From Oscillatoriales cyanobacterium (GTDB taxonomy: Bacteria; Cyanobacteriota; Cyanobacteriia; Cyanobacteriales; Microcoleaceae), in contig RDXH01000002.1 of the NCBI GenBank assembly GCA_004292745.1, positions 1 through 55,383 of the forward strand: a stretch of DNA of 55,383 nt. The letters run 5' to 3'. The notes beneath the pieces were generated by a model. The model made no database searches. It saw only the letters and a program-made list of their open reading frames with translations, and was not told where the DNA came from. Numbering within the stretch: the first letter of the stretch is position 1; the number at the start of each line of letters is the position of its first letter. The position numbers and the translations under genes were made by a program. Below, in pieces: positions 1 through 8,765 of the stretch.

Positions 1-186
1 CTTTTTTCAGGTATATTGTATCGATCGAGTTATTGCGATGGATAATAGCAATGTTTTCTAGATCGATACTCGCATTGTGAGCGGGCGCGTTGAGTCACTA
101 ACCGACGCAAAGTGGTGGATACATAACTCCTGCTGCTGTCTGTAAGTGTTTGTAAGCATGATTTTTGGCTAAGCGCACCCAATGTT

Positions 187-1698
187 CTAGGAGCAAGTAT
201 CGATCGAGTTCGACTCTGTGTTATCCTCAGAGGCAATAAAAGGAAAAGACCTGCAAATCAATCCGTGTTTACTTCGTCCCGGATCATCTATCTCAATTTT
301 TATAGACTCCATATAATTACCCTGATACCCCAGAATTGCCAGAAATACCCGCACAACTAGGTTTGACAACTTGCGAAGTTCAAGAGCTACATCCACTCCA
401 CCAAATCCTTCATGAACAATCTTGTCTCTTATTGTTATGAACTCTAATTCTGGAAATAAGTCTTCATATGGCACACTATAAGTCTTAAACATTTCCTTGA
501 GGCTAGTTCGTAAATTTCCTATCTGATTGTAGGAACCACTAGCAAAAGACTTTTTAACTTTAAGCGCAAAAATATTATATTTTTTAAGATCATCTTGGTT
601 ATTAATACCTTGCGGGAAGTCCGATACAACCTTTAAAATCAGGTGTCTGATTTGTCGGTAAATATTCGTAGGAAGAAGGCTCTTGCTAGCATTGCTCGAA
701 TGTTTTTTGTTTAAGGATTCTAAAACCGTACATAAAAGTAAGAAATTCACGGCAGCCATAGGGCTAACAAATGTATCAATGTACCAGCTTAAGGCTAAAC
801 CTACACCTTTATCGCTGAAGGTTTCCCATGTCAAATTTTTAGCAGACTGCTGCATGAATTGATATAAATGAGGTGATTGTATAACAGCTATTCCCCTTGC
901 TTCACTACGTAGTTTTCTCCCTGACCAGTATTCACTTTTTATCTGAAAATGCTCATACCTCACACCCTTGATGCTATATATTTTATCAACGCAATGCCCC
1001 GATGCAAGTGAAAGAAGTGATATGAGCCAAGCACAATAAGTCTCATAGGAATCTTGTTCATTTTCACGAATATTTCTGAGTGTCATCTCGGCGCTTAAGA
1101 TACCACTTTTATTTGTGCTTTCTCTAGTTGAAACGGACTCAATACACATTTCAGCTTCAAGGTTTCCAATTTTAGCTGAAAAATTATGTCTTACTTCTAT
1201 ATTTGCAAGACCATACACAATTTCTTGAGGTCCTCCGTCTTCTAAGGAATCTAAATTGTAATCAATGTACAAGTCCCTAAGTCTAACTTGAGATTTACCC
1301 TCTTGGTCGATATTTTCAGATTTGTCAAACCCAAGCGTGACTTGAAAGTTGACATCAGCAATAATCGCCTTTATTTTCCATCCCTCAAGTGTTTTGCCTT
1401 CAATCTCGTAATCACCCTCATATGGTGGTTGAACCATCTCTCTTTCAAGTCCATCGAGTTCCCAGAATTGCAGAATATCTAGTTGCTCTGTTGTCACATC
1501 TTTCAACTGATAAATGGGAGAAGATTCATAAAATCTTTTGTGACTAATCTCTTGATTTACTTGCGAGTTCATTTCAAACAAAATATTGCCGTTTACATGG
1601 CAATATATATTAGCGTCATTAATTTGTATCGGCTGAGTATCTTCTTCGTGAAACTTCTTAAATATTCCTGAAAAAGTAAACTGCTTCTTAAGTTCCAT
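187..1698 (-). CDS. ApeA-like HEPN domain protein, candidate anti-phage factor
   Basis: 503 residues. The C-terminal part is helical and carries the HEPN ribonuclease signature R-x4-H as RDKIVH at residues 424-429, followed by a Gly-rich turn. The N-terminal half (to about residue 270) is a mixed strand region with no motif I can name. This two-part layout matches ApeA-type proteins, whose HEPN domain is thought to cut RNA during phage infection; both catalytic residues are present. The gene stands alone, is read towards the left edge, and neighbours other accessory genes (remnants, toxin-antitoxin pair). Its AT-rich codon use differs from the GC-richer housekeeping genes further right, which fits acquisition. 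HEPN call fairly sure; the defence role is inferred from the family. Confidence 0.65.
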   Translation of the reverse strand: MELKKQFTFSGIFKKFHEEDTQPIQINDANIYCHVNGNILFEMNSQVNQEISHKRFYESSPIYQLKDVTTEQLDILQFWELDGLEREMVQPPYEGDYEIEGKTLEGWKIKAIIADVNFQVTLGFDKSENIDQEGKSQVRLRDLYIDYNLDSLEDGGPQEIVYGLANIEVRHNFSAKIGNLEAEMCIESVSTRESTNKSGILSAEMTLRNIRENEQDSYETYCAWLISLLSLASGHCVDKIYSIKGVRYEHFQIKSEYWSGRKLRSEARGIAVIQSPHLYQFMQQSAKNLTWETFSDKGVGLALSWYIDTFVSPMAAVNFLLLCTVLESLNKKHSSNASKSLLPTNIYRQIRHLILKVVSDFPQGINNQDDLKKYNIFALKVKKSFASGSYNQIGNLRTSLKEMFKTYSVPYEDLFPELEFITIRDKIVHEGFGGVDVALELRKLSNLVVRVFLAILGYQGNYMESIKIEIDDPGRSKHGLICRSFPFIASEDNTESNSIDTCS

Positions 1699-1831
1699 AC
1701 TGGGGTCTCTAGAGAGTAAATAATCCTGTTTAAATTATGAGGTTGATTCAGCAGGTTGTCTGCTTCAATACCACACAGCCTAACAATTCAAATGCAGCAT
1801 AGCACAAATTAAGAAAAAGCGCTTCGATTGA

Positions 1832-2167
1832 GTGCTGCTGGATGCAATCATGCCATATCTAGATGGATATGAGGTGACGGCACAAGTGCGTCAGAATCAG
1901 AAGTTATCTTTTATGCCTATTGTGCTGATGACAGATTGCGAGACTCCCAGCTTAGTTTATAGGCTAGATTGTGGCGCCGATGATTTTATTTGCAAGCCGA
2001 TTAAACGGAAATATCTGCTGGCGAAGATTCGGGCGTTGTTGCGGTTGAAGTCTGCGATTGAAGAACGCGATCGCGCTAGCCGCGCACGCTTCTTGCGCGA
2101 TCGCATTTACGAAGGTGCGGATACAATCACGAACGACATTACCATCCGCTTTCATCAACCCCTATAG
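1832..2167 (+). pseudogene. Response regulator receiver domain remnant
   Basis: The frame begins at the third strand of a CheY-type receiver domain: the phospho-acceptor Asp (LLDAIMP), the switch Thr (VLMTD) and the conserved Lys (CKP) are visible, but the first two strands and the acidic pocket that should precede them are missing. In-frame stops and no ribosome site lie upstream, and only about 30 residues follow the domain, without an output module. It is best read as a decayed piece of a two-component or hybrid kinase gene. It overlaps the end of the converging antitoxin gene by a few bases, suggesting the breakpoint came with that gene pair. Confidence 0.6.
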
Positions 2168-2488
2168 CGAGATCGCAATTTCAGCAGATTGATTTCCCCC
2201 ATGACGAGGGCGAAGATGTAAAGTAATTTCCGTATCGAGTCGCTTGAGGAAAAGCAGTAGTTTTCCCTCGCCAAAGCGTTGAAACTCTCCGTTCATTAAA
2301 TGAGAGACTTCTGGTTGTGGAATTCCAAGTAATTCGCTCATTTCACGCAGTTCTAAGTTGCGCTGTTTCAACAGGCGAAGTACCTGAATGCCGATTTTAC
2401 CTCGCGCAAAAAGTTCATCAGCATCTGCCAATCCAAGGTCAGCAAATACATTACCACTGCTTTCTTCAAAAATAGTTTCTTCTGTCAT
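2162..2488 (-). CDS. XRE-family antitoxin of a RelE/HigB-type pair
   Basis: 108 residues with a helix-turn-helix of the XRE type at about residues 36-75 (pattern ...LELREMSELLGIPQPEVSHLMNG), the form seen in HigA-like antitoxins. Such proteins bind the partner toxin and repress their own promoter. Its start codon overlaps the stop of the upstream toxin gene by four bases (ATGA), so the two are translationally coupled in the order toxin-antitoxin, the HigBA order. No anomaly was seen. Confidence 0.8.
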   Translation of the reverse strand: MTEETIFEESSGNVFADLGLADADELFARGKIGIQVLRLLKQRNLELREMSELLGIPQPEVSHLMNGEFQRFGEGKLLLFLKRLDTEITLHLRPRHGGNQSAEIAISL

Positions 2489-2859
2489 AATTCTTGCTCC
2501 CTAGCTAGTGCGTCTTGATAGCGTTTTTTAATTAAGTCAACATCAGCCTGTGGGGTTTTAATCCCTTGCTTTGATTTCTTCTGAAAAGCGTGCAATACAT
2601 ATATTTTTTCACCAATCTTTACAGCATAAACTGCCCTGTAAGTATCGGTATCGTAACGTTTGACGATTTCATACACACCGCTTTCCACCCCTTTAAAGGG
2701 CTTGGCTGACAAAGGTGTTTCCCCAGCTTGCACCAGTTGTAGGGAATAACCTACAGCTTTTTGTACCTCTTCAGGAAACTCGCGGATATTTTTGCGAGAG
2801 TCTCCCATCCAAACAAGAGGTCGTAAAGGCACTTCTATAGTATCTTTGTTATCGACCAT
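2485..2859 (-). CDS. RelE/ParE-superfamily toxin (Gp49/HigB-like)
   Basis: 124 residues. The pattern of a short toxin core is clear: PLVWMGDSRKNIREFP, then KPFKGVESGVYEIVKRYDTDTYRAVYAV and a final strand LHAFQKKSKQG, typical of the phage Gp49-like/HigB branch of RelE, which cleave ribosome-bound mRNA. It is the first gene of a two-gene operon with the XRE antitoxin (4-base overlap). The promoter must lie in the 149 bases shared with the divergent nuclease-like gene at 3009. Function is inferred from family and context. Confidence 0.8.
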   Translation of the reverse strand: MVDNKDTIEVPLRPLVWMGDSRKNIREFPEEVQKAVGYSLQLVQAGETPLSAKPFKGVESGVYEIVKRYDTDTYRAVYAVKIGEKIYVLHAFQKKSKQGIKTPQADVDLIKKRYQDALAREQEL

Positions 2860-3008
2860 TTTATACGAAATTTCCTGTAAAAACCAAGTTTGACAATAGC
2901 ATAAAATGTTGCCAAGCCTAAAAATCGATTTCCTCGATAAGGGGTTCTTGTGTCATAGTTCTCTCTCGGCATGGTATAGTAGCCATCTTCGATTCCCATC
3001 GACAACTC

Positions 3009-4163
3009 ATGAAAACAGACACCATTTTCTACAGCCTGTTTCAGGAATTTCCCAGCTTCTTCTTTGAACTGATCGATCGCCCTCCAGACGAAGCCGCCGC
3101 CTATGAATTCACCTCCCGCGAAATCAAACAACTCGCATTCCGCATCGATGGCTTATTTCTCCCCACAACCGAAGAACCGGAAAAACCATTTTACTTGGCA
3201 GAAGTTCAGTTTCAACCCGATCCCGACTTGTACTACCGCATCTTTGGCGAGCTCTTTCTCTATCTGCGACAATACAAACCAGTGAATCCTTGGCGCGTCG
3301 TTGTCATCTATCCCAATCGTCGCATCGAACACGAACAGATGCTGCAATTTCAGGAACTCTTAACCAGTCAGCGGGTACAACGGATTTACCTCGATGAATT
3401 GCCAGAATCTGCCGATCGCTCCCTGGGAGTGAAAGTTGTTAAACTGGTAATCGAGCCAGCAGAGACAGCAGCAGAACAAGCACGCCAGTCGATCGCCATG
3501 GCCCGCCAGCAGTTGTCCGATCCCACCGTTCTGCGCGATTTAATCAGCCTCATCGAAACAATTATTGTCTACAAACTCCCCCAAAAAAGCCGCGAGGAAA
3601 TTGCCGCCATGCTAAATTTAAGCGAACTCAGACAAACTCGATTTTATCAGGAAGTCAAGCAAGAAGGTTTAGAAGAAGGACTCGAACAAGGACTCGAACA
3701 AGGACTCGAACAAGGTGAACGGCAGGCGAAGTTAGAAGCCATTCGTCGGATGATCACGTTTGGCATGAATTTAGAGACGATCGCCCAATTATTAGATCTG
3801 TCTGTTGAATTTGTGCGACAAACCATTAACAAAATTCAACGGGAATCGATGTCACTCTCCGAACAAAAGATTGACTCGTTTATCGAACTGTTAACTCAGC
3901 AGCGATCGCTCTTTTCTGCCACACAATTAACTGAACTAGGGCAGCTAATTGAACCTTTATCAGACGAGAGCGATGTTCTTTCCGAAGCGATTTCATCCTG
4001 GGCTGCAAATTACCCTTCAATTCAGGAAGCTCAAGCTAAACTGCTGGAACCGCTACCGCCGATCGCCAAAGCATCAGAAACACCGGCAGCAAGCCCAGAA
4101 AGCGAATCTCCAATGGGCGATCGCCTCAACAAGCAAGCTCTCAAAAATGCCATTTTATTGTAA
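3009..4163 (+). CDS. DUF2887/Rpn-like PD-(D/E)XK family protein
   Basis: 384 residues. The N-terminal 130 residues match the cyanobacterial DUF2887 family, related to Rpn transposase-like nucleases: an Asp in FRIDGLFLP and the E-x-Q pair in LAEVQFQ form the PD-(D/E)XK core. Around residues 222-235 there is a run of EQGL repeats made by a 12-base DNA repeat (about 3682-3716), then a helix resembling HTH-like segments, then a C-terminal helical region (about 290-360) like DUF4351 tails. The function of these proteins is not established; a DNA-cutting role is inferred from the fold. The gene is monocistronic, and a palindromic repeat begins a few bases after its stop. Confidence 0.7.
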   Translation: MKTDTIFYSLFQEFPSFFFELIDRPPDEAAAYEFTSREIKQLAFRIDGLFLPTTEEPEKPFYLAEVQFQPDPDLYYRIFGELFLYLRQYKPVNPWRVVVIYPNRRIEHEQMLQFQELLTSQRVQRIYLDELPESADRSLGVKVVKLVIEPAETAAEQARQSIAMARQQLSDPTVLRDLISLIETIIVYKLPQKSREEIAAMLNLSELRQTRFYQEVKQEGLEEGLEQGLEQGLEQGERQAKLEAIRRMITFGMNLETIAQLLDLSVEFVRQTINKIQRESMSLSEQKIDSFIELLTQQRSLFSATQLTELGQLIEPLSDESDVLSEAISSWAANYPSIQEAQAKLLEPLPPIAKASETPAASPESESPMGDRLNKQALKNAILL

Positions 4164-4168
4164 TAATT

Positions 4169-4218
4169 CGGCGGTTGAAACCGCTACTACACAAACAAAG
4201 CCCGCCGACGCGGGCTAA
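4169..4218. repeat. Palindromic repeat, GGCGGTTGAAACCGC family
   Basis: Two short hairpins in series, cggcggttgaaaccg and gcccgccgacgcgggc, joined by a ctac.acaaacaaag spacer. The same arrangement recurs at 8681-8731, 10907-11080 and 29089-29227. It lies directly after the DUF2887 gene. Confidence 0.8.
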
Positions 4219-4255
4219 GAAATAAAGCGGGGATTTCAGCTAAATTGCAAGGCTC

Positions 4256-4420
4256 TTGTAGGGGCAATCCCCCCGTGGTTGCCCCTAGGGCGTGTTTTCA
4301 AACCCAAAGATCCCCCCAGCCCCCCTTAAAAAGGGGGGGAAAGAGTCTTTAAGTCCCCCTTTTTAAGGGGGATGCGAGGGGGATCTAAATCTTAAGGAGT
4401 AGTTTGAAAACACGCCCTAG
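4256..4420. repeat. G/C-run palindromic element (MITE-like)
   Basis: A non-coding element with inverted arms tagggcgtgttttcaaac (4286-4303) and its perfect complement (4402-4419), enclosing runs of C and G that pair again internally (4311-4345 with 4350-4385). A further small hairpin, ttgtaggggcaa...ttgcccctag, abuts its left side. Related C/G-run units occur at 11756-12116, 22905-23055, 51484-51606 and 55006-55172. No open reading frame; probably a non-autonomous repeat. Confidence 0.7.
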
Positions 4421-4448
4421 CCCTAGGCATACTAAAAAACAAAATAGT

Positions 4449-4483
4449 CAGAGTCCCGACTTCTTCAAAAAATCGGGACTCTG
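4449..4483 (-). terminator. Intrinsic terminator of the NfeD-like gene
   Basis: An 11-bp perfect stem (cagagtcccga / tcgggactctg) with a 13-base loop, read on the minus strand just after the stop at 4514 and followed on that strand by a T-rich stretch (actattttgtttttt). Confidence 0.7.
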
Positions 4484-4513
4484 ACAGTGAAAAGGTTTAG
4501 ATTACTTTCTCGT

Positions 4514-4801
4514 TTAGTCTGCGGGTGCGAGGGAAACTAACAGAGTGATGTTGTCAACGCCGATGACAAAAACCGTGTCTCCTGGTGTTAAAGTGATTTG
4601 GCGATCGCACCGTGCGGGCCACCAGCTACCTTGGAAACGAACGCGACCAGTTTGATTGGGGTAAATCGATTCATCGACAACTGCTTCTTCGTTGAAGTAG
4701 TGGAAATTGGTATTGATGTAGTTGTCGATTAACATATTATGTGCTGTGATGTATTTTTGATTAGAAAAAATAGAACCGAAAGCTTTTACTACGTTCAACA
4801 T
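4514..4801 (-). CDS. NfeD-like C-terminal domain protein, copy 1
   Basis: 95 residues. The last 55 residues form an OB-like NfeD C-terminal domain: [14 protein letters not shown], then the PGD..V.V and the final strand. In full-length NfeD this soluble domain follows membrane segments and works with a stomatin-like partner; here there is no membrane segment and no stomatin gene nearby. The start is supported by AGGAG nine bases upstream. The neighbouring gene at 4920-5207 is about 94% identical in protein (89 of 95 residues by eye), a recent tandem duplication. Function unknown. Confidence 0.7.
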   Translation of the reverse strand: MLNVVKAFGSIFSNQKYITAHNMLIDNYINTNFHYFNEEAVVDESIYPNQTGRVRFQGSWWPARCDRQITLTPGDTVFVIGVDNITLLVSLAPAD

Positions 4802-4919
4802 TTCCCTGACTCCTTTGTTGTTTATATATGTGAAAATTTAATAGTCGGTTTATGCTATTTGAGAGGCTGCATTTCCTCGATTGCAATTGATTACTTTTTC
4901 GGGTTGTTCGCGCTCTAAT

Positions 4920-5207
4920 TTAGTCTGCGGGTGCGAGGGAAACCAAAAGAGTGATGTTGTCAACGCCGATGACAAAAACCGTGTCTCCTGGTGTTAAAGT
5001 GATTTGGCGATCGCACCGTGCGGGCCACCAGCTACCTTGAAAGCGGACGCGACCTGTTTGATTCGGGTAAATTGATTCATCGACTACTGCTTCTTCGTTG
5101 AAGTAGTGGAAATTGGTATTGATGTAGTTGTTGATTAACATATTATTAGCAGTGCTGTAATTTTGAGCGGAAAAGATAGAACCGAAAGCTTTTACGACGT
5201 TGAACAT
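4920..5207 (-). CDS. NfeD-like C-terminal domain protein, copy 2
   Basis: 95 residues when started at the ATG at 5207, which aligns with the start of copy 1 and has AGGAG at the right distance; an upstream in-frame ATG at 5273 would add 22 residues with no counterpart in copy 1. The six differences from copy 1 all lie in the first 26 residues; the domain itself is identical. It lies 118 bases upstream of copy 1 on the same strand, with no obvious terminator between, so the two may be co-transcribed. Role unknown; by family it may be a membrane-protease accessory domain, but the partner is missing here. Confidence 0.7.
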   Translation of the reverse strand: MFNVVKAFGSIFSAQNYSTANNMLINNYINTNFHYFNEEAVVDESIYPNQTGRVRFQGSWWPARCDRQITLTPGDTVFVIGVDNITLLVSLAPAD

Positions 5208-5872
5208 ATCCCTAACTCCTTTTGTGTTAATATAGGATGTAATTTTGTTTGTATGCAATTTGAAATGCTGCATTTCCAGGGTTGAGATTATTTATTCCTG
5301 ATATTTCCTTGTTCTTGCTTTCCCTCCTTTTTTCAGGATAGAATTCAAATAAATTGGGAAATACTTAAGGAAGTTAACAATCTGTTTATAAAAATCTTAA
5401 ATCTGCTAATTACCAGGGATGTAATTAAGGATTTAGTTGTTGTGCAGTTAGTGGTATTTACCTCAAGGTTGGATGTTATTAGCTACATTAGAGATTGAGT
5501 GATTCCGCATTACTGAGACTAGGAAAATATTTTATTTTGCGGTTGGCTTTTTTTTGACTGGGTTGTGACTCACTTGCTTTACATTTACTAATTTGCCAGG
5601 AGTCTAAGGTATTTGGTGCGATCGCCTGTCCACTTTCGAGTCCTGGTAATGGCACAGGACAATTTTCACCGGGCAAACAACGATTTTATAAGGTTTTCCG
5701 GCTAGATAACAGCCCTAGTGCTGTGCCACTTACGCCCAGTGACACAGCACTAAGTAAATCATCAACTTACGCAATCGGGAGCTCCAAACCCGGAATATCC
5801 GTAAATTAGACATCTGTTAAACAGCCTGTGAAGGGCTCGCTGGATGCCTACCCCAAGAATTTTCGGAGATGT
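5208..5872. other. Gene-poor spacer with one hairpin
   Basis: About 660 bases without a convincing gene. A hairpin at 5716-5752 (tagtgctgtg / cacagcacta, extended by cact/agtg after one mismatch) is the only structure seen; it could end transcription from either side but lacks a clear T-run. A 62-codon frame at 5488-5676 has no ribosome site and no recognisable motif. Confidence 0.5.
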
Positions 5873-6346
5873 CTAGTCTTTAACATTTTTTTGATACTGC
5901 ATAATAGTGACAGGAATTCTGAAAAAAATTTTAGCTAATTGAGACAAGCCGAATTTAAATTTAAGCGACTGCGGTAACTCTTGCCATGGAGCTTGTACGA
6001 ACCCAAAGCGAGTGTAAAATGCTGCAAGTCTGGAACCCAAACATTCTAAGTACAGAGGTGCTGTAGCCTGTGAAATCAAATGTTGAGTGAGGTAAGTCCC
6101 CAAACCTCGATCGCGCCAATCCTTCATCACCACCAAACTACCCAATTCTTGCGCCCCCGCAAAGTTCCGCAACTGTCCGCAAGCAGCCAGATTCCCACCA
6201 CATTCTATTACCCAGAATTGCTGCCAAAGCAACTGAGTTGGATCGAGTTTTGCACTCCAGACTAACATTCTAATTGATTTGATATCTTGAGCTGAGGCTG
6301 GGCGGATGGTGCATTCTGATGGTAAGGAAGTAAAATTCTGAGTCAT
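5873..6346 (-). CDS. GNAT family N-acetyltransferase
   Basis: 157 residues from the ATG at 6346. The acetyl-CoA loop is visible as WRDRGLGTYL (a form of the R/Q-x-x-G-x-G/A motif), preceded by the strand ELGSLVV and followed by the late strand and helix LGSRLAAFYTRFGFV, all hallmarks of GNAT enzymes. The substrate cannot be told. Upstream in-frame ATGs (6364, 6445) would overlap the divergent NADAR gene or its control region, so the inner start is preferred. The two genes are head to head with a 36-base gap and may share regulation. Confidence 0.75.
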   Translation of the reverse strand: MTQNFTSLPSECTIRPASAQDIKSIRMLVWSAKLDPTQLLWQQFWVIECGGNLAACGQLRNFAGAQELGSLVVMKDWRDRGLGTYLTQHLISQATAPLYLECLGSRLAAFYTRFGFVQAPWQELPQSLKFKFGLSQLAKIFFRIPVTIMQYQKNVKD

Positions 6347-6382
6347 TCGTTTTGATATAATCATAAAAAGCTCATAAATATT

Positions 6383-6829
6383 ATGCCAATTTATTTCTAC
6401 AGCACTCGCGGCGAGTATGGCAGTTTTTCTAATTTCTCCGATCACGGCTTTGAGTTAGACGGCGAATACTGGCCAACTAGCGAGCATTATTTTCAAGCAC
6501 AAAAGTTTCCCGGTACGCCTCATAGCGATCGCATTCGCCAACTAAAAACACCAAAAGATGCAGCGACAATGGGGCGCGATCGCACTCTGCCCCTGCGTTC
6601 CGATTGGGAACAGGTGAAAGACGAGATTATGAAAAAAGCTGTACTCCGTAAATTTGAGACTCATGGAGAAATTCGCGAAATTTTACTAGCCACTGGCGAT
6701 GAGGAAATAGTCGAGAATTCACCTATAGATTACTATTGGGGTTGTGGCAAAGATGGCAGTGGGAAAAATATGTTGGGACAAATTTTGATGGAAGTGCGAG
6801 AGATATTGCGATCGCGCACCCAAGACTAA
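6383..6829 (+). CDS. NADAR/YbiA-like N-glycosidase family protein
   Basis: 148 residues covering one whole NADAR domain: FYSTRGEYGSFSNFSDHGF at the start, WPTSEHYFQAQKF, and YYWGCGKDGSGKNMLGQILM near the end, all diagnostic of YbiA-type proteins. YbiA removes the sugar from reactive intermediates of riboflavin synthesis, and related NADAR enzymes act on ADP-ribose derivatives; a metabolite-repair role is inferred. Divergent from the GNAT gene and convergent with the Uma2 gene. No riboflavin gene is nearby. Confidence 0.85.
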   Translation: MPIYFYSTRGEYGSFSNFSDHGFELDGEYWPTSEHYFQAQKFPGTPHSDRIRQLKTPKDAATMGRDRTLPLRSDWEQVKDEIMKKAVLRKFETHGEIREILLATGDEEIVENSPIDYYWGCGKDGSGKNMLGQILMEVREILRSRTQD

Positions 6830-6862
6830 AATAAAACTCACAGCTTTCTGGATTGAGGATGA

Positions 6863-7624
6863 TTAGTTGAGAGCATTTGGATCTTCGCCCAATTCTCGCA
6901 ATCTAGCTGCTAGTCGATCGGCTCGCTGACGTTCCTGTTCCGCCTGTTGTTGAGCAGCTTCCGCCTGTTGTTGAGCAGCTTCCTCCGGTAACAAAACTAA
7001 ATTCCCAAATTCGTCGAAAAAACGCACCCAAATAGCCGTTTCTCGATCGACTGTTCCTTCCCAAGTTCCCAACCAAAAACCCAAGGTTTCGCACCACAGC
7101 CTGCCCCGTTCATTCGGCACTAACGGTTCATAGCCCAAGCCGGGATTTAAACGCCATCCTTGCAAAGAATCTGGATCGAAAGGATCGAATATAAAATAAT
7201 CAGGGGTTCTAAAAATCCGCTCATAAATATCCTTTTTTACTCCTTTGTCTGCACTAGCAGTTGACGGCGACAGCAGTTCCACAATCACATCGGGGTAACG
7301 TCCATTTTCCTGCCAAACAACCCAACCTTGTCGAGTAGGAGTGCTGTCAACATCCATAACCGCAAAAAAATCAGGTCCTCGAAAATCGCGATTGCGAAGC
7401 TGTTCGGCGCTGAAATAAATAAACATATTACCGCCCGCAAAAAAATCGCTGCGGTGAGCTAAACCTTGCTCTAAAGAACGAATTAAAACATTCATGCCTA
7501 TGCGGTGGCGGTTGCTTTCCATTTCTGCACCATCATCAAAGATTAAATCAATTGGTGGCTGATTTTCTGCGAAGAACAAGTCTTCTTCTGTCAAAATTTG
7601 ATCGGCAACTGATTCAACTGACAT
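6863..7624 (-). CDS. Uma2 family (DUF820) endonuclease-like protein
   Basis: 253 residues. The restriction-endonuclease-like core is seen as RGPDFFAVMD (catalytic Asp), then DVIVELLSPST (Glu position) and the KKDIYERI...DYFIFDP helix-strand, the Uma2 pattern found in many copies in cyanobacteria. After residue 210 follows a Gln/Glu-rich coiled coil, AAQQQAE repeated twice by a 21-base DNA repeat (6955-6996), ending LRELGEDPNAL. The biological role of Uma2 proteins is unknown. A remnant of a second family member lies at 11085-11255. Confidence 0.8.
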   Translation of the reverse strand: MSVESVADQILTEEDLFFAENQPPIDLIFDDGAEMESNRHRIGMNVLIRSLEQGLAHRSDFFAGGNMFIYFSAEQLRNRDFRGPDFFAVMDVDSTPTRQGWVVWQENGRYPDVIVELLSPSTASADKGVKKDIYERIFRTPDYFIFDPFDPDSLQGWRLNPGLGYEPLVPNERGRLWCETLGFWLGTWEGTVDRETAIWVRFFDEFGNLVLLPEEAAQQQAEAAQQQAEQERQRADRLAARLRELGEDPNALN

Positions 7625-7747
7625 CGTACCATCTCCCGATTGAGTTTTATCGATGTTTCTATTCTACAATGTCAATTGCCCGAACTCACAGATGGTGGCC
7701 ATAGATACCTGTTCCACAATCAACATTATTTTCTCTTAATTCTCTCG

Positions 7748-7860
7748 TCCCCCGGCAGAGCCGGGGGACGCAGATCTAGAGGCTCTGCCTCATCTTTTCC
7801 TCCGTAAATGACGAGGCAGAGCCTCTAGATATCGGTTCCCCGGCTCTGCCTGGGAACCAG
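7748..7860. repeat. Palindromic repeat of the AGGCAGAGCCTCTAGA family, copy 1
   Basis: A 113-base compound palindrome. A short hairpin cgtcccccggc/gccgggggacg is followed by tctagaggctctgcctc pairing with gaggcagagcctctaga, then by ggttccccggctctgcctgggaacc. A diverged copy lies at 8766-8879. It occupies the 329-base gap before the ATPase gene. Confidence 0.75.
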
Positions 7861-7953
7861 TTACAGGCCAGTTATAGAAGATTTACGATATACGTCAAAT
7901 TTAACGTACAATAAAAAAAACGTAGATTGCACAAATATAATTAAGCATACAAA

Positions 7954-8706
7954 ATGAAAGCAAATCCAGGCGGAGAAATTGCCCCAGCAGAAGTCATGGG
8001 GCGGGACCAGTTAATTGCTGATTTGTGGGGAATTTTAGAGCAGCAAAGTGTCATATTGAGTGCCGAGCGCCGGATGGGCAAAACCTCAGTAATTAAGAAA
8101 ATGCGATCGGAAGCTACCGCAGATAAATTGCCGATTTATCGTGACTTAGAAGATGTTAAATCTCCCTTAGAATTTGTCGAGAAAGTCTTTCAGGATGTGG
8201 AAGCATATTTAACAGGTTTTAATCGCACCGCCAAGAAAAATCGCGGATTACTAAAACACTTGGGAGGAGCAGAATTTAGCGGTTTCAAGTTACCTGAAAT
8301 TGCCGCGCCCCACTGGAAAGCATTGCTGACTGAAACGATCGCAGATTTGGCAGAAAATCAAGACCGCAGAGTCATCTTATTTTGGGATGAAGTGCCGTAT
8401 ATGCTGGACAATATCGGCGATGCAGCGGCGATGGAACTGCTCGATACTTTGCGATCGCTCCGGCAGATGTACCCAGCCGTGAGAATAGTTTATACAGGTT
8501 CAATTGGCTTGCATCACGTCCTTGGTGTTCTCAGAAAAGCCGGCTATACAAACGACCCGATTAATGATATGTACGTCCAAGATGTGCCACCACTATCTGT
8601 TAAAGATGCCACGAATTTAGCCCGCAAATTGCTGGAGGGCGAAAATATTACAACACCGGATATTCAAGGAACAGTTAATCCGGCGGTTGAAACCGCGGCT
8701 ACATAA
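7954..8706 (+). pseudogene. P-loop ATPase (STAND/archaeal-type), 3'-truncated by a repeat
   Basis: 250 residues starting NPGGEIAPAEVMGRDQL, with Walker A as AERRMGKTS (about residues 46-54), Walker B as ILFWDEVPYM (about 145-154) and a sensor-like YTGSIGLHHV. Related cyanobacterial ATPases continue for well over 100 residues through a lid and winged helix; here the frame runs into a palindromic repeat at 8681 and ends with the repeat-encoded tail NPAVETAAT. The ATP site is intact but the C-terminal regulatory part is gone. It may belong to the same original gene as the wHTH/TPR part at 9076 or be a separate broken gene; I cannot decide. Confidence 0.65.
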
Positions 8707-8731
8707 ACAAAGTCCACCTTCGTGGACTAAG
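8681..8731. repeat. Palindromic repeat, GGCGGTTGAAACCGC family
   Basis: Hairpin cggcggttgaaaccg followed by ctacataaacaaag and a second hairpin tccaccttcgtgga. It supplies the last nine codons and the stop of the truncated ATPase frame. Confidence 0.8.
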
Positions 8732-8765
8732 AGTTTACTCGTTATTTACTCGTTCTACTCTTTAC

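Noticed and set aside
30-236. 68-codon minus-strand frame at the left edge
   Set aside because: It overlaps the end of the HEPN gene in another frame, and has the look of random spacer translation.
2835-3131. 98-codon minus-strand frame covering the toxin and nuclease gene starts
   Set aside because: It runs antisense over the start of the DUF2887 gene and overlaps the toxin start; no family features.
5488-5676. 62-codon minus-strand frame in a large spacer
   Set aside because: No ribosome site, no recognisable domain, composition like the surrounding spacer.
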